Below are positions 20,075-31,799 of a stretch of DNA of 64,000 bases, one piece after another. The stretch spans positions 105,759,450 to 105,823,449 of the forward strand of contig CM066992.1 in assembly GCA_033977485.1 (NCBI GenBank). The letters run 5' to 3'. This DNA comes from Hydrangea macrophylla (taxonomy: Eukaryota; Streptophyta; Magnoliopsida; Cornales; Hydrangeaceae). The notes beneath the pieces are model-generated. The model did no database searches, was not told the DNA's origin, and saw nothing but the letters and a program-made list of their open reading frames with translations. The position numbers were made by a program, and so were the translations under genes. Every line of letters begins with the position of its first letter. The first letter of the stretch is position 1.

Positions 20075-23000
20075 ATGAGTGACGAAGAGCGAGAATTATC
20101 GCCACATACTCGCCGAATGAATGAAATGGCAGAGATGATGGGGAACATGGGAGAGATGATACGGAATATAGCGGACAGATTACCTCCAACACCTCCATTG
20201 GAGCCAGAACCGATAGTAGTAGTACATGCGCCTGAAAATAGGGGTATGAGGTCAATATCAGAACAGTTTGTCCGGAAGAAACCGATGGAATTTCAAGGGA
20301 CGCCCGACCCAACGCTCGCAGAACATTGGATCATGGATATGGAGAGAATTTTCCGATCGATTCCGATGACCGATAAAGAGAAAATTGAGAATGCCAGTGA
20401 TGTGCTGAAGGGTGAAGCCCAGAACTGGTGGGTAAATGTACTAGATCAAGGGGCACCGATTACTTGGGAGGGGTTCAAGGCGGAATTCAATCGCCGGTTC
20501 TTTCCGCGAGCCGCCTACAACGCAAAGAAGAGAGAATTTGATAACTTGAAGCAGGGAGACCTGACTGTGACAGAGTATACTTCCAAGTATAATGCGTTGT
20601 TGAGATTTGGTAAAGGTTCTGTGCCAGGAGAGGAAGAAAGGGCAAGGAAATTTGAAGAAGGCTTAAGGGAAAATATCCGTTTGAGGGTAGAAACCTACGA
20701 ACATTCGACTGTTGCAGCAGTACAGCAGACGGCACTAGTAGCCGAAAGTGGAATAGAGAGATCGAGACAAAATCACCAAGGAAAGCGAAGTCATGAGGGT
20801 GGTGACCGAAGTCAAGGTGGATCTTTTAAGAGGCCGTTTTCACGAAGCTCTAGTTCGGGTTTTAATGATTCTAAGAGAATACCCAGTAACATACCGTTGT
20901 GTTCCCTTTGCAACAGACCACACACAGGTCGATGTTTCATGACCAAACCCCAGAACAGGAACCAAGGCAGGGGTAGTACAAATTCAACACCCGACATGAG
21001 AGGCAAGTGTTATGATTGTGGAGTATTTGGGCACCAAGCCAAGGATTGCCCAAGGAGGTATTCTCAACAAGGAGCTAGTTCTATGGCTTCTAGCGGTTCG
21101 AAGCCTAAACAATCTACTGACGGAGGACAAAGGACAGAGCAACGTCAGGGAAGATCATTCCAGATGAACCCTGGAGACGTGGCTGCTACTGATATAGTGG
21201 TCTCAGGTATGGTGCTTGTATGTTCGCACTTAGCACGCATACTTGTTGACTCGGGATCTACGCATTCGTTTGTATCACATGCTTTTGTTGAAAATTTGAA
21301 TGTTAAATCGGCACCGTTAGGATATGATTTGTCTATTGCTGTGCCACTTAGTAAAGCAATAATGACATCTACTGTATATAAGAACTGTGATATCAAATTA
21401 GGTGGAAAGTTGATGACCGTAGACCTTATACCGATTGTGGTGAACCATTTCGATGTGATTCTAGGGATGGATTGGTTAGCTCTTAACCAAGCTACGATAG
21501 ATTGTGAACGGAAAGAAGTTAATTTTCGATCACCAGTACATGGGAACTTTTGTTTTCAAGGAAGTGGGGTTATACCGCCGCCATATTTGATTTCAGCTAT
21601 CCGAGCGGGAAAGTTATTGAAAAAGGGATGTCATGGATTTCTATGTTCAGTGACTGATGTCTCAGCGACCGAATCAAGAGTAGAAGACATTCCAGTAGTA
21701 TGGGAGTATCCAGACGTATTTCCAGATGACTTACCAGACGTCCTGATTGAGAGGGAAATTGAATTCACCATTGAAGTAAAGCCGGACGCAAGACCAGTAT
21801 CCAAAGCACCGTATAGAATGGCACCAGTAGAATTGAAGGAACTGAAAGTTCAACTACAAGAGTTACTTGATAAAGGTTTCATTCGACCAAGTATTTCGCC
21901 GTGGGGAGCTCCAGTGTTGTTTGTTAAAAAGAAAGATGGTTCGATGCGTATGTGTGTGGATTATCGAGAACTAAACAAGTTGACAATCAAGAACAAGTAT
22001 CCACTACCCAGAATTGATGACTTATTTGATCAACTTCGTGGGGCACAAGTATTCTCCAAGATAGACCTAAGATCGGGTTATCATCAGTTGAAAGTGAAGG
22101 CCGAAGATGTTGAGAAAACAGCTTTCAGAACGCGTTATGGACACTACGAGTTCTTAGTTATGCCATTTGGGGTTACTAATGCACCAGCTGCGTTCATGGA
22201 TCTTATGAACCGAGTCTTTAAGGACTATTTGGATGATTTTGTGATAGTGTTCATCGACGATATCCTTGTTTATTCGCCAAGTGAGGTAACACACGAGAAT
22301 CATTTGAGATTGATACTTCAGAGACTGCGGGAAAAACAATTGTTTGGGAAATTCAAGAAATGTGAATTTTGGTTACCTAGCATTACTTTTCTTGGTCACG
22401 TGATTGACAAGAATGGAGTATCAGTTGATCCTCACAAAATAGAAGCTGTATTAAATTGGCAAAGACCGACTTCCGTATCTGAAATTCGAAGTTTCTTGGG
22501 ATTAGCGGGATATTACCGCCGTTTTATTGAGCATTTCTCGAAGATTTCATTGCCTATGACAAGATTGATGAGGAAGGGAGTTACATTTGAATGGAGTCAG
22601 GAATGCGAGGACAGTTTTCAAGAATTGAAGTCACGACTGACGAGAGCACCTATTCTGACAATACCCTCTGGAACTGAAGGATTTGTGATCTATAGTGATG
22701 CTTCACACAAAGGGTTGGGATGCGTATTGATGCAAGGTGGTAAAGTGATTGCTTATGCTTCTAGACAGTTGAAGACACATGAGATTAATTATCCGACCCA
22801 TGATCTTGAATTAGCCGCAGTAATTCATGCTTTGAAGATTTGGAGACACTACTTACACGGAGAAAGGTGTGAGATATTCACGGACCACAAGAGTTTGAAA
22901 TATATTTTTACCCAACGAGACTTGAACATGAGACAACGAAGATGGTTGGAGTTGATGAAGGATTACGATCTTTCGATTGAGTACCATCCGGGGAAGGCGA

Positions 23001-24583
23001 ATGTAGTGGCCGACGCATTAAGCCGGAAGACGCCGAGGAATTTAGCCGACGAGCTAACGCAACGAAAAGAATTGGTAAAAGAAATGGAACGCTTAGAATT
23101 GGATGTGATTCCAGGGACCAACGATGGCTTAATGATGGCGATTGTAGCACACCCAGATATTATAAATGAAATCAAGAGGGAACAGTTTCATGATGTTTAC
23201 TTGTGTAAAATGAGAGATGAGATACCTTTGGAGAAACGACCTGGTTTTGTATTAGAACAAGGAACGTTGAAACTGGGAAATCGGTTATGTGTACCGAATG
23301 TGAAAGACCTGAAAGAACGACTTTTGGAAGAAGCTCACAGTACTAGATATTCAGTGCACCCGGGAAGTAATAAGATGTACCGAAACTTGAGAGAAAACTT
23401 TTGGTGGAAGGGTATGAAGCGTGAAGTCGCCAAGTTTGTATCCGAATGTTCGGCATGTCAACAGGTCAAGGCAGAGAGACAAGTACCCGCGGGGTTACTA
23501 CAACCTTTGCCAGTGTCGGAATGGAAATGGGATGAGATTACGATGGACTTTGTTTCAGGATTTCCACGATCAATCAATAAGAATGATAAGATTTGGGTTA
23601 TAGTTGACCGATTAACAAAGTCAGCTCATTTTCTACCAATTAAGACGACTAAGCCGTCCAAGTTAGCAGAGTTGTATGTGAAAGAGATTGTAAGATTACA
23701 CGGGGTTCCAGCTGTGATTGTATCCGATCGTGATAGTAGTTTTACGTCAAGGTTTTGGGGAAGTTTGCAAGAAGCTATAGGTACAAAATTGAGCTTCAGT
23801 ACTGCATTTCATCCTCAGACCGATGGACAGTCAGAGCGCATGATTCAGACCTTGGAAGATATGTTGAGATTGTGTGTATTAGACTTTGGGAGTGATTGGG
23901 AGCACCACTTGCCATTAATTGAATTTGCGTACAACAACGGATTTCAGTCAAGTATTGGTATGGCACCATATGAAGCTTTGTATGGCCGTAAGTGTCGATC
24001 ACCGGTTTGTTGGACCGAGGTTGGAGAAAGGAAGTTGTTAGGACCTGAGTTAATACAGGTGACTACTGAGAAAGTGAAGTTGATTCAAGAGCGACTCAAA
24101 GTAGCTCAGAGCCGATATAAGAGTTATGCGGATTCTAAACGACGATCGATGAATTTTGAAGTGGGAGATTTCGTATACTTGCGAGTATCGCCTTCGAAAG
24201 GCATTGTACGATTTGGAAAGAGGGGAAAGCTCAATCCAAGATTCATAGGGCCTTTTGAGATTCTAGAGAGAATAGGGCCGGTGGCTTATCGATTGGCATT
24301 GTCGTCAGAGTTGGAACATGTACACAATGTATTCCATGTATCGATGTTGAGAAAGTGTATGACGGATGCGAGTAAGATCATTGTACCTGAACCGCTGCAA
24401 ATTCAGGGGGACTTGACTTATGTGGAACAACCGGTCGAGATTCTAGATCGAAAAGAACAAGTCTTAAGAACTAAGACGATTCCAATGGTAAAAGTATTAT
24501 GGCGTAGTCACACGGTGGAAGAGGCTACGTGGGAAAGTGAGGAGGACATGAGGAATGAGTATCCGTACTTGTTCGACGCATGA
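20075..24583 (+). CDS. Gag-Pol polyprotein of the gypsy retrotransposon, intact
   Basis: A single open frame of 1502 codons. Retrotransposon gag region at about residues 65-205; CCHC knuckle [14 protein letters not shown] at 312-325; aspartic protease site VDSGSTHS at about 391-398. Reverse transcriptase at about 570-760, with CVDYRELN and active-site FIDDIL near 727. RNase H starts near 868 (YSDASHKG, later [10 protein letters not shown]). Integrase has an HHCC finger (about 1088-1130) and DDE residues in TMDFVSG (about 1156), SDRDSSF (about 1217) and [14 protein letters not shown] chromodomain-like tail ([17 protein letters not shown]) ends the protein. Domain order PR-RT-RH-INT defines Ty3/gypsy. 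No stops or frameshifts, and all catalytic motifs are present, so the copy may be autonomous. The start is the first ATG after the primer site in the open frame. Confidence 0.97.
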   Translation: MSDEERELSPHTRRMNEMAEMMGNMGEMIRNIADRLPPTPPLEPEPIVVVHAPENRGMRSISEQFVRKKPMEFQGTPDPTLAEHWIMDMERIFRSIPMTDKEKIENASDVLKGEAQNWWVNVLDQGAPITWEGFKAEFNRRFFPRAAYNAKKREFDNLKQGDLTVTEYTSKYNALLRFGKGSVPGEEERARKFEEGLRENIRLRVETYEHSTVAAVQQTALVAESGIERSRQNHQGKRSHEGGDRSQGGSFKRPFSRSSSSGFNDSKRIPSNIPLCSLCNRPHTGRCFMTKPQNRNQGRGSTNSTPDMRGKCYDCGVFGHQAKDCPRRYSQQGASSMASSGSKPKQSTDGGQRTEQRQGRSFQMNPGDVAATDIVVSGMVLVCSHLARILVDSGSTHSFVSHAFVENLNVKSAPLGYDLSIAVPLSKAIMTSTVYKNCDIKLGGKLMTVDLIPIVVNHFDVILGMDWLALNQATIDCERKEVNFRSPVHGNFCFQGSGVIPPPYLISAIRAGKLLKKGCHGFLCSVTDVSATESRVEDIPVVWEYPDVFPDDLPDVLIEREIEFTIEVKPDARPVSKAPYRMAPVELKELKVQLQELLDKGFIRPSISPWGAPVLFVKKKDGSMRMCVDYRELNKLTIKNKYPLPRIDDLFDQLRGAQVFSKIDLRSGYHQLKVKAEDVEKTAFRTRYGHYEFLVMPFGVTNAPAAFMDLMNRVFKDYLDDFVIVFIDDILVYSPSEVTHENHLRLILQRLREKQLFGKFKKCEFWLPSITFLGHVIDKNGVSVDPHKIEAVLNWQRPTSVSEIRSFLGLAGYYRRFIEHFSKISLPMTRLMRKGVTFEWSQECEDSFQELKSRLTRAPILTIPSGTEGFVIYSDASHKGLGCVLMQGGKVIAYASRQLKTHEINYPTHDLELAAVIHALKIWRHYLHGERCEIFTDHKSLKYIFTQRDLNMRQRRWLELMKDYDLSIEYHPGKANVVADALSRKTPRNLADELTQRKELVKEMERLELDVIPGTNDGLMMAIVAHPDIINEIKREQFHDVYLCKMRDEIPLEKRPGFVLEQGTLKLGNRLCVPNVKDLKERLLEEAHSTRYSVHPGSNKMYRNLRENFWWKGMKREVAKFVSECSACQQVKAERQVPAGLLQPLPVSEWKWDEITMDFVSGFPRSINKNDKIWVIVDRLTKSAHFLPIKTTKPSKLAELYVKEIVRLHGVPAVIVSDRDSSFTSRFWGSLQEAIGTKLSFSTAFHPQTDGQSERMIQTLEDMLRLCVLDFGSDWEHHLPLIEFAYNNGFQSSIGMAPYEALYGRKCRSPVCWTEVGERKLLGPELIQVTTEKVKLIQERLKVAQSRYKSYADSKRRSMNFEVGDFVYLRVSPSKGIVRFGKRGKLNPRFIGPFEILERIGPVAYRLALSSELEHVHNVFHVSMLRKCMTDASKIIVPEPLQIQGDLTYVEQPVEILDRKEQVLRTKTIPMVKVLWRSHTVEEATWESEEDMRNEYPYLFDA

Positions 24584-24614
24584 GGTAAAGTTTGGGGACA
24601 AACTTCCTTTTTGT

Positions 24615-24623
24615 AGGGGAGAG
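24615..24623 (+). promoter_or_regulatory. Polypurine tract
   Basis: AGGGGAGAG lies immediately upstream of the 3' LTR, the expected plus-strand primer. Confidence 0.85.
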
Positions 24624-24624
24624 T

Positions 24625-26824
24625 TGTCACACCCGTTCCAAAAATTTATAGTTTTATCATGCATAATTGTAAATTGAGAGGTTATCAATGTTAATTGATA
24701 ATGGTGGATTGAGGTTGACTGTGAGTCAACGGTGAGGTGTCTAGTGGAGACACGAGGAATTGGTAACACCTGTTGCATTGGCATGATTAAATGACATTTA
24801 TATGACTTAAATGTTATTTGACTTTATCTGGTATTTTGTGAATAGTAAATTTTACATGTGTTTGGTAAATTGTAGTAATCTTTGATATTGTTATATATTG
24901 ATTTGAGAACTGTGGTGAGAACGTGAGTGATACGTTAATTAAAAAGGTAGGTTGTGTAGAGATTCCACAGAATATAGTTTTCGGACGTATTTTGGATCCA
25001 AACGAAACTTAGTCGGAAACTTTTGAAATTTATAGTTTTCACTCGTAAAGGCATAAAATGGACGCGTGCGAAGTTTCGAGAGGTAATTAGAAGTTTGAGA
25101 AACTCGTGGGGAGGTAAGCATAATTTCCATAACTTTTGCCTATAAATAGTAAGGATGAGATTCATTCTCATCCAAACTTGCCAAAAATATCTAGAGAGAG
25201 GAGAGAGAAAGGAGATTTGGTTGCTCCGGACTTTGCGACGCCGTTTGACAACCTTCCGTCTGTCAGATTTTCTCCAGATTTCAGATTTGAACTCGTGGAG
25301 GTAAGACCTACGTTTTGATACCACTTAGGTCATGTTTGGCCAAGTTTTGTTAAAATCTTAATTTTGGACTTTTGGGAAAAATCAGGTAAAACTTATAGGA
25401 ATCGTACCAAATTCGAAATCCGACGATTATTTAGCCTCCTAGTCAATCCTTCAAAGTTTGGAGAGATTCGCACGAGGTATGAATTCTAGATCTATGAAAT
25501 ATATGGATTTTCATGTTTTGGACATCACTTTTGATATTCTTGGATCCGGGCGAAATTCATGTGTTAGTTAGGCCCGTTAATTATGCACGTGAAATTATGA
25601 TAAAAGCACGTATAACTGTTTATGTGAGCATGTTATGTGTCTACTTGGGTCAAAGGGGAGTTTGGTGCAAATTCATGCCGGAGTAAGCTTATCGATGTTT
25701 GAGAATTTTGGTAGCGACGGCTACTGTGCATGGTTTTAGGCTTGGACTTGCCATGGCACTTGTGGGATGTAATGGTTGTAGGCTTGGACTTGCCATTGAC
25801 ATCGCGGTTTAAGGCTTGGACTTGCCGCTACCGGATGAATGCGTACCACTCACCCCAGAGACTATTTCTATGTGTTTTAGATGCTTAAACCATGAACTGT
25901 CATATAAGCATACATTTAGAATTGTACGCTCAGCATATAGCTGAGCAGTGGAGATGTACTCCATTGCAGGCAAGAAGAAAGACAAGAAGAAGTGTGTTGA
26001 GTGAGGCCGATGAACGCCGGGGGAATCTCTTTGTAAATGTTTTTGCTTTAATCCTAATACTTGTATAAGGATTTGAATCTTGTAGAATGTTGTAATAGAA
26101 TCATGGATTAGTTTCTCAGTATTGTGATCTTGTAATTGAACGTCTGTAGTGATGTTTGGTATGTTGGAAATTGGTGTTGGTTGTGATTGTTGTTAGTGTT
26201 GAGTAGCATGACTTGTTATTTTCTTCACAGGCTGCCCAGCAGGGGAGCAGTCGACTGGACCCAGGATCAGTCGACTGGATCTCGTGGGATTGAGACACTG
26301 AAAGTCTATATTAAGAGAAGCAGTCGACTGGATCCTTGATCAGTCGACTGAGGCACTGTAGATTTTAGCTACTGATCCAAATAGTAACCAATGCAGTCGA
26401 CTGGGTTCCCTGATCAGTCGACTGAACCCCTGATGAGAAATGTTAATTTTAGTTCTGCATAACACAGTCGACTCGGATTCCCTGAGCAGTCGACTGGACC
26501 TCTTTGCAGTATGTTGTATTTTTGGTTCTGCTTAACTCAGTCGACGGAGCAGTCGACTGGACCCTAGTGCAGTCGACTGGGAAGTCGACTGAACCTCTGT
26601 TTTTCAAAACTATCTTCTTTGAATGTGTTTCAATGACCAAAACTTTTTATGACTCTAATTTCAATGTATTTTACAAACACAGAAGGGAACGTTTCCTAAG
26701 TTTTAAATTACCAGGGTTGTTTTATAGAAGTTCTTTCCGCTGCGTATTATTAGATGATGTTTGGATGAGCCTTGGTGGCGTGCCACGTGTCCTATTTCCA
26801 CGCGTAGTGGGATGGGTCGTGACA
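24625..26824 (+). repeat. 3' LTR of the gypsy element
   Basis: 2200 bp, same length and, as far as I can read, same sequence as the 5' LTR. It is followed by the target duplication acata and an AT-rich flank. Confidence 0.97.
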
Positions 26825-28481
26825 ACATATATATTATATTATAAATATATATGTGCAGTTTGTATAAAGAAATTTCGATAATGATGTTGATAATTTTGTG
26901 ATCTATCCTTTGTTTCTATCTATTCGACTTCTACCTTATAGATGCAAAACATATATATATATATATTATATACATATATATAATATACAGGACTGTATAT
27001 ACATGTATAGTTTGTATAAAAAAAATGTGAGAAGCTTGGTAAATAGAATAGTATTTGATATGTATTTGTTTCCTTAACTCCCATATCTCACGCCTATCTC
27101 TCACTCTCACTCTTTTCTATTATCCCTCTATTTCCTTATCTACCATCTCACTCATTTCTATAATCTCTCTCTTGCCTTATCTCCCACCTCCTCGATCTTA
27201 TGGCTCTCTCTTTCACTCTTCTCACGTTTCTTACTTATTATTTATCACCATCTCTCTCTTCTCACCACCACCTCTTCCGATGCGCAATTGGTTTTCCATG
27301 TTTCTTTCTACCTCTATGTTATTTTTTTCAGTTAGCTGCATATTTGGTTTGTCATGCTATTCAAAGAACACTTTGTTTTCTTTATAAAAAATATATTTTT
27401 CAGAAGAGAGAATTGTTTCAAGATTTGGCTTCAATATTGTTGTGGAGCTCTTTCAGGCATTTTTACATGTATTTTCTATTTTTTTTTTTTTTTGTAACCC
27501 TCTCAGTTGTCACATTTATTATGTTGTTTTCTATTCCAGTGTCTTGTTTTTAATCTTTCTGGGCCACTGATCAGTAATAAAGTTAGACTATGCAGAATAT
27601 TATTGCTTGTGGGAACTGCTTGACCATTTTTGTTTGATTGAATTGAGTTTTGATTTGTTTCTAAGATGTCATATTATCTCACGGCTCTTTCACGTTTCTT
27701 ATATATATATATATATATATCAATCTCATTCACCACCACCACTTCGCTGCGTTATTTCAAGTTTCTGTCTGTATATTGTTTTTTTTCCCCCTTAGAAGCC
27801 TAGGATTTGTCATACTAATAATCTTGATAAAGAACCTATCCATTTAATGTTTGCTATGCATGTATTATGTCGTCAGATTGCTTAGTTTGTTTTAGCATCA
27901 ATATGTGACACATCGGTGGTGTTGAAAGTGATAGCAATTTCTTCATGTAGAAGCCAACATTGTCACCAGGTAAGTCCTCATGCGTGTATATTGATTTGTA
28001 TGTCAGATGCTTACTAATCTATTGCACTTGAGGGCTGAAAATCATTTGACAAACTAATAGCTAACTAGATGGGTTCATAGTCAATTCATTTGTTGTGTAA
28101 AGTTGTACATTTTTGTTTCTAGAGCATATTGGTCTTCATTCCTGACTTCTTCATTATATTTGTGCGTGGCACTACCACCTTAATTTGTGTGTAACATTAC
28201 CACATACATTAAAATTTACTTTAAAATTTTTTATTCTGCAGTGATATTACATAGTCAAATACACATAAATTGGAATCAAGAATTCTCAATTAAGTAATGT
28301 ATCACACTCTCAAGAAATTCACGTACAATTTAAAATTTTTAAATCTCTCGTGCATTGCATGAGTTCAAAAGCTAGTTCTAGAGTAAATGTGAGACTGTCA
28401 TTTACTGGTCAATTCGTATTTTACATGGATTTGACATAGACAAACTTTTTGTTTTTCGCTAAACAACTTGTTGGACAAAAC
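26825..28481. other. Non-coding AT/CT-rich flank
   Basis: TA-rich tracts (26826-26860, 26950-26995, 27701-27720), a CT-rich stretch (27080-27260) and a T run near 27478. The frames at 27055-27553 translate to low-complexity Leu/Ser/Phe sequence and are not genes. The phrase agatgcaaaacata occurs both just left of the retrotransposon (17657-17671) and at about 26940, so the target site was locally repetitive. Confidence 0.6.
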
Positions 28482-28645
28482 TTTTTTTTTTTTTTTTTAT
28501 AACTCTAGGGCCCACTAAACACCCTACAAGTCTAGCAAGCCAGGTAAATCACAAATATGGTAGGTGAACACTCCCTTGATTTTCAAACACAAGATCTCTG
28601 GATATAACACCCAAAACCTTGTCATTCGACCACAAGGGAAGTGAT
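28482..28645 (-). mobile_element. SINE, minus orientation, with poly(A) tail and target duplication
   Basis: Reading the minus strand: a tRNA-like head (gtggtcgaatgacaagg), a B-box-like tgtttgaaaatcaaggg, then a body ending in a run of about 17 A (T at 28482-28498). It is flanked by ttgttggacaaaac (28468-28481) and ttgttggacaaac (28646-28658), a target duplication of 13-14 bp typical of LINE-driven retroposition. Confidence 0.8.
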
Positions 28646-29239
28646 TTGTTGGACAAACTTGGTGATGCAGTTCACATGGATTTTTTTTTTTAATACAGAA
28701 AAACTTGGAAATTTTCGCAAGAGTCCAAAATGTACAAAAGAAATGCACCAGTCTTTTCCTATACGAGAAATATGATTACAAACCTGTCCTAATAACTTTG
28801 ATAAATATAACGTACGGTCACTGACTCACGTAAATTCCAAAATGTTGTGACTTGTGGAAGAACTATTACAATTTGCAAATTAGTATTATATGTACAAAAA
28901 CAAAAAAAAAAAAAAGCAATCTCTTTGTATAGCAAGTCTTATGTTATTTGGGGGCTTGTTCAATGTCAAATTTAAGAGATCTGAGACAACATTGCTCCAA
29001 AAGATCAAGATGTCGACAGCTAACTTGGTATAAAGTGACATAACGTAATGGTGGTTCTGCTTGCGCAAGGTGTTAGGCCTGCAAGATAGAGAGAACACAA
29101 ACCCAACCTTTTATTGTTGCAGTAACCATATATGCGTGGCTTGCATACACCACTCAAATCTTTTACACCTGGCCGGTGTCTTATATGTAATATCTGTGTT
29201 AATTCCTTTCCACCTAGATATATAGCCATTAGCCAATGA

Positions 29240-29377
29240 AAAAAAAAAATGCTTTTCAAACTTCAATAAGTAAGCATGAATCTTAAAACTTGGCAATCTA
29301 AACCTACAGATGCCCATTGTAATCTTATGGTACCAGGGAATAAGACCCTAGATAGAGCTATATGATTTTTTTTTTTA

Positions 29378-29408
<31 letters not shown>

Positions 29409-29411
29409 TAA
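29240..29411. repeat. Diverged duplicate of the MULE-2 insertion locus (empty site)
   Basis: From about 29250 the text tttcaaacttcaataag, catgaatctt, acttggcaatctaaacctac, ttatggtaccag and agaccct follows the same order as 34140-34240 joined to 39910-39950. The position of MULE-2 corresponds to one unduplicated gtaatctta at 29325-29333. This copy instead carries the foldback MULE about 80 bp further on. Confidence 0.8.
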
Positions 29412-30664
29412 GGGTAAATATCACCTACACCCCCTGAGGTTTGCCCCGATCACAGACGCCACCCCTCACGTTTCAATAATAACACATACCTCCCTCCAGG
29501 TTTGAAGTGAGTACCAAATCCACCCTCCGTCAACTATCCGTTAAAGAAATTGACGGAGAATGTATTAATGTGTTCAAAATGCCTAAAATACCCTTACTCT
29601 CATTCTCAAAATTTAAGGGTAAATATCATCTAGACCCCCTGAGGTTTGCTCCACTCACACTCGCCACCCGTCACATTTCAATAATAACACATACTTGTTA
29701 ATGGAAGTTTCAATTTTTATCTTGGATCCAAAATTTCAATCCATACAGTACAATACCAAATGCATCTCCTAAATCATAACCCACAACAAAAATTTCCTCC
29801 CTTCTTTCAAAACCCATTTCGTAAATCAAGGCCAAGTCTTTTTGTTTGGACCAAAAACATTCCAAATCCAATTCTAATTGATTACATATATGAATATTCT
29901 AGGTTAGGGTTCCAAAATTGCATTGGAGTTGTAAAGACCCATTTTTTGCGAACAAAAATTTCCATGAATTGATACATTGAGAGCAATCAAATTAATTTGG
30001 TAGAAGCTTCATGAATGCACACTCACTTCCATAAAATCAAACCGAATCTGCATTCATGAAGCTTCTACCAAATTGATTTGGATTGCTCTCAATGTATCAA
30101 TTCATGGAAATTTTTGTCCACAAAAAATGGGTCTTTGCAACGCCAATGCATTTTTGGAACCCTAACTTCTCTCTAAAAACCTAACCTAGAATATTCATAT
30201 ATGTAATCAATTAGAATTGGATTTGGAATGTTTTTGGTCCAAACAAAAAGACTTGGCCTTGATTTACGAAATGAGTTTTGAAAGAAGGGAGGAATTTTTG
30301 TTGTGGGTTATGATTTAGGATATGCATTTGATATTGTACTGTATGGATTGAAATTTTGGATCCAAGATAAAAATTGAAACTTCCATTAACAAGTATGTGT
30401 TATTATTGAAATGTGAGGGGTGGCGAGTGTGAGTGGAGCAAACCTCAGGGGGTCTAGATGATATTTACCCTTAAATTTTGAGAATGAGAGTAAGGGTAAT
30501 TTAGGCATTTTAAACACATTAATACATTCTTCGTCAATTTCTTTAACGGAGGGTGGATTTGATACTCACTTCAAACCTGGAGGGAGGTATGTGTTATTAT
30601 TGAAACGTGAGGGGTGGCGTCTGTGATCGGGGCAAACCTCAGGGGGTGTAGGTGATATTTACCC
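29412..30664. mobile_element. 1253-bp foldback MULE (almost entirely inverted repeat)
   Basis: Two arms of about 610 bp are reverse complements with few mismatches and small indels, separated by about 30 bp near 30030. The ends are GGGTAAATATCACCTACACC and its inverse. The 9-bp target duplication ataatataa (29403-29411, 30665-30673) is perfect and sits inside an (AAT)n tract. In each arm the terminal motif occurs a second time about 200 bp inside (29614 and about 30474). Non-coding. Confidence 0.9.
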
Positions 30665-30667
30665 ATA

Positions 30668-30673
<6 letters not shown>

Positions 30674-30698
<25 letters not shown>

Positions 30699-31444
30699 TA
30701 AAAAAAGGCTATGTAGCCAATCGAAAGTGGTACGTAGTAGATATCTGGAAAATTATTGGGATGACTTACCCAGGGTCTCAGGTTTGCCTAATTAAGGTTC
30801 TAATTATAATTATGGCAAAAAGGTTTCTTTCTTGTACTGACCCCGAATAGTTGGAACTTGAGAGTTGATTCTTTGTTGGTGTTCGAGTTGAACTGTGAAG
30901 GATCTCTGCCTCAAAATGATAACGGTCCAAAGTTCTCTACTTTCAAATGGGAAAATTAAAGGCTCTATTGGCCAAGTATGAGAAATACGATTACCTATTC
31001 CCATGTTGATTGTAGTATAAGATCTCAAACTTTTACTATTTAACAAGAAAACAAAAAATGTGGGCACCTAACTGTTGCTGTCCTCCTAAACGTTACTCAC
31101 TTGCAATTTCAAGACAACATATACGGCAGTAATGACTAATGACTAACATAACTAAAAGTCTAAAAGTAAATTGTTACGCCACAACATAACTTTGGAACAC
31201 TTTCTGCAGCAAACTTGGTAAATATTCCAAAATATAAGCACATACAAATACAGGGATGGCATCAACTAACAATTTCAAGAAATCAGAGACTGAAAACAAA
31301 ATGGCGAAAGTTGCTCGCTTCAATGAAATACAACGGCATTCTTCTGTATCCTTAAACATTGTACATCTCGAAGGAAAAATCATCATGTGGGCTAAAATGA
31401 AGATGAGAAGGCATGGACAAAATCCATCCAACTCACTTCCCAGA
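30674..31444. other. Non-coding stretch between foldback MULE and SLY1 remnant
   Basis: The remainder of the (AAT)n tract is followed by unremarkable AT-rich sequence. Short frames here show no domain. Confidence 0.5.
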
Positions 31445-31795
31445 TCAACAACTCAGTGTTAATGGTTTTGTAAGCTGCTCAACAAACTTGCCTCCTGTGA
31501 CAATTTCTGTACTTCCATATATAAATAACATGTTTGGCTGGCTGTTGACGATGTTCAAGCTCTTGCAGGCTCCCATATTCCACATAATTCCCACCACACC
31601 AATCATACATGAACAGTACAGCTTCTTTGAATGGTCCTTTCAAATGACTGCTACTTGATCCAGACCTTGACTTTAGAGCACGAGGATCAAACACAAGATA
31701 AGAGTTAATTTTAGGATTGGGTTTCCCTTCCATCAAGGCTTCGACTGTCCTTGATGATCACTGGACAATAAAGGCACTCTGGGATTTGAATGAAC
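31445..31795 (-). pseudogene. Fragment of a SLY1-like Sec1/Munc18 gene (C-terminal part), frameshifted
   Basis: On the minus strand a frame reads TVEALMEGKPNPKINSYLVF, then DPRALK, SHLKGPFKEAVLFMYDWCGG, and EYGSLQELEHRQQPAKHVIY. This follows the end of plant SLY1-type proteins, which assist SNARE assembly in ER-Golgi transport. After HVIY the frame shifts (about 4 extra bases); the next frame continues STEIVTGGKFVEQLT and stops at 31445-31447. Upstream, LLSSDHQ is out of frame with RTVEALMEG, a second lesion. No other exons were found nearby, so this is a dead fragment. The family call is by recognition only. Confidence 0.7.
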
Positions 31796-31799
31796 AAGA

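Larger units (their letters stand above)
17672..26824 (+). mobile_element. Complete Ty3/gypsy LTR retrotransposon, chromovirus type (probably Tekay/Del clade)
   Basis: Spans 9153 bp. LTRs of exactly 2200 bp (17672-19871 and 24625-26824) start TGTCACACCCG and end GGGTCGTGACA. The 5-bp target duplication acata at 17667-17671 and 26825-26829 is perfect. A primer-binding site for initiator-Met tRNA, a polypurine tract and a single open gag-pol frame are all present. On reading I saw no difference between the two LTRs, which implies recent insertion. The clade call rests on domain order, a C-terminal chromodomain-like segment and LTR style. Confidence 0.97.

Noticed and set aside
20073..24002. Several 60-84 codon minus-strand frames within gag-pol
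   Set aside because: Shadows of the long plus-strand gene; no motifs.
24497..25324. Frames in the LTRs (95 and 129 codons, repeated in both LTRs)
   Set aside because: They lie in non-coding LTR sequence and are duplicated only because the LTRs are identical.
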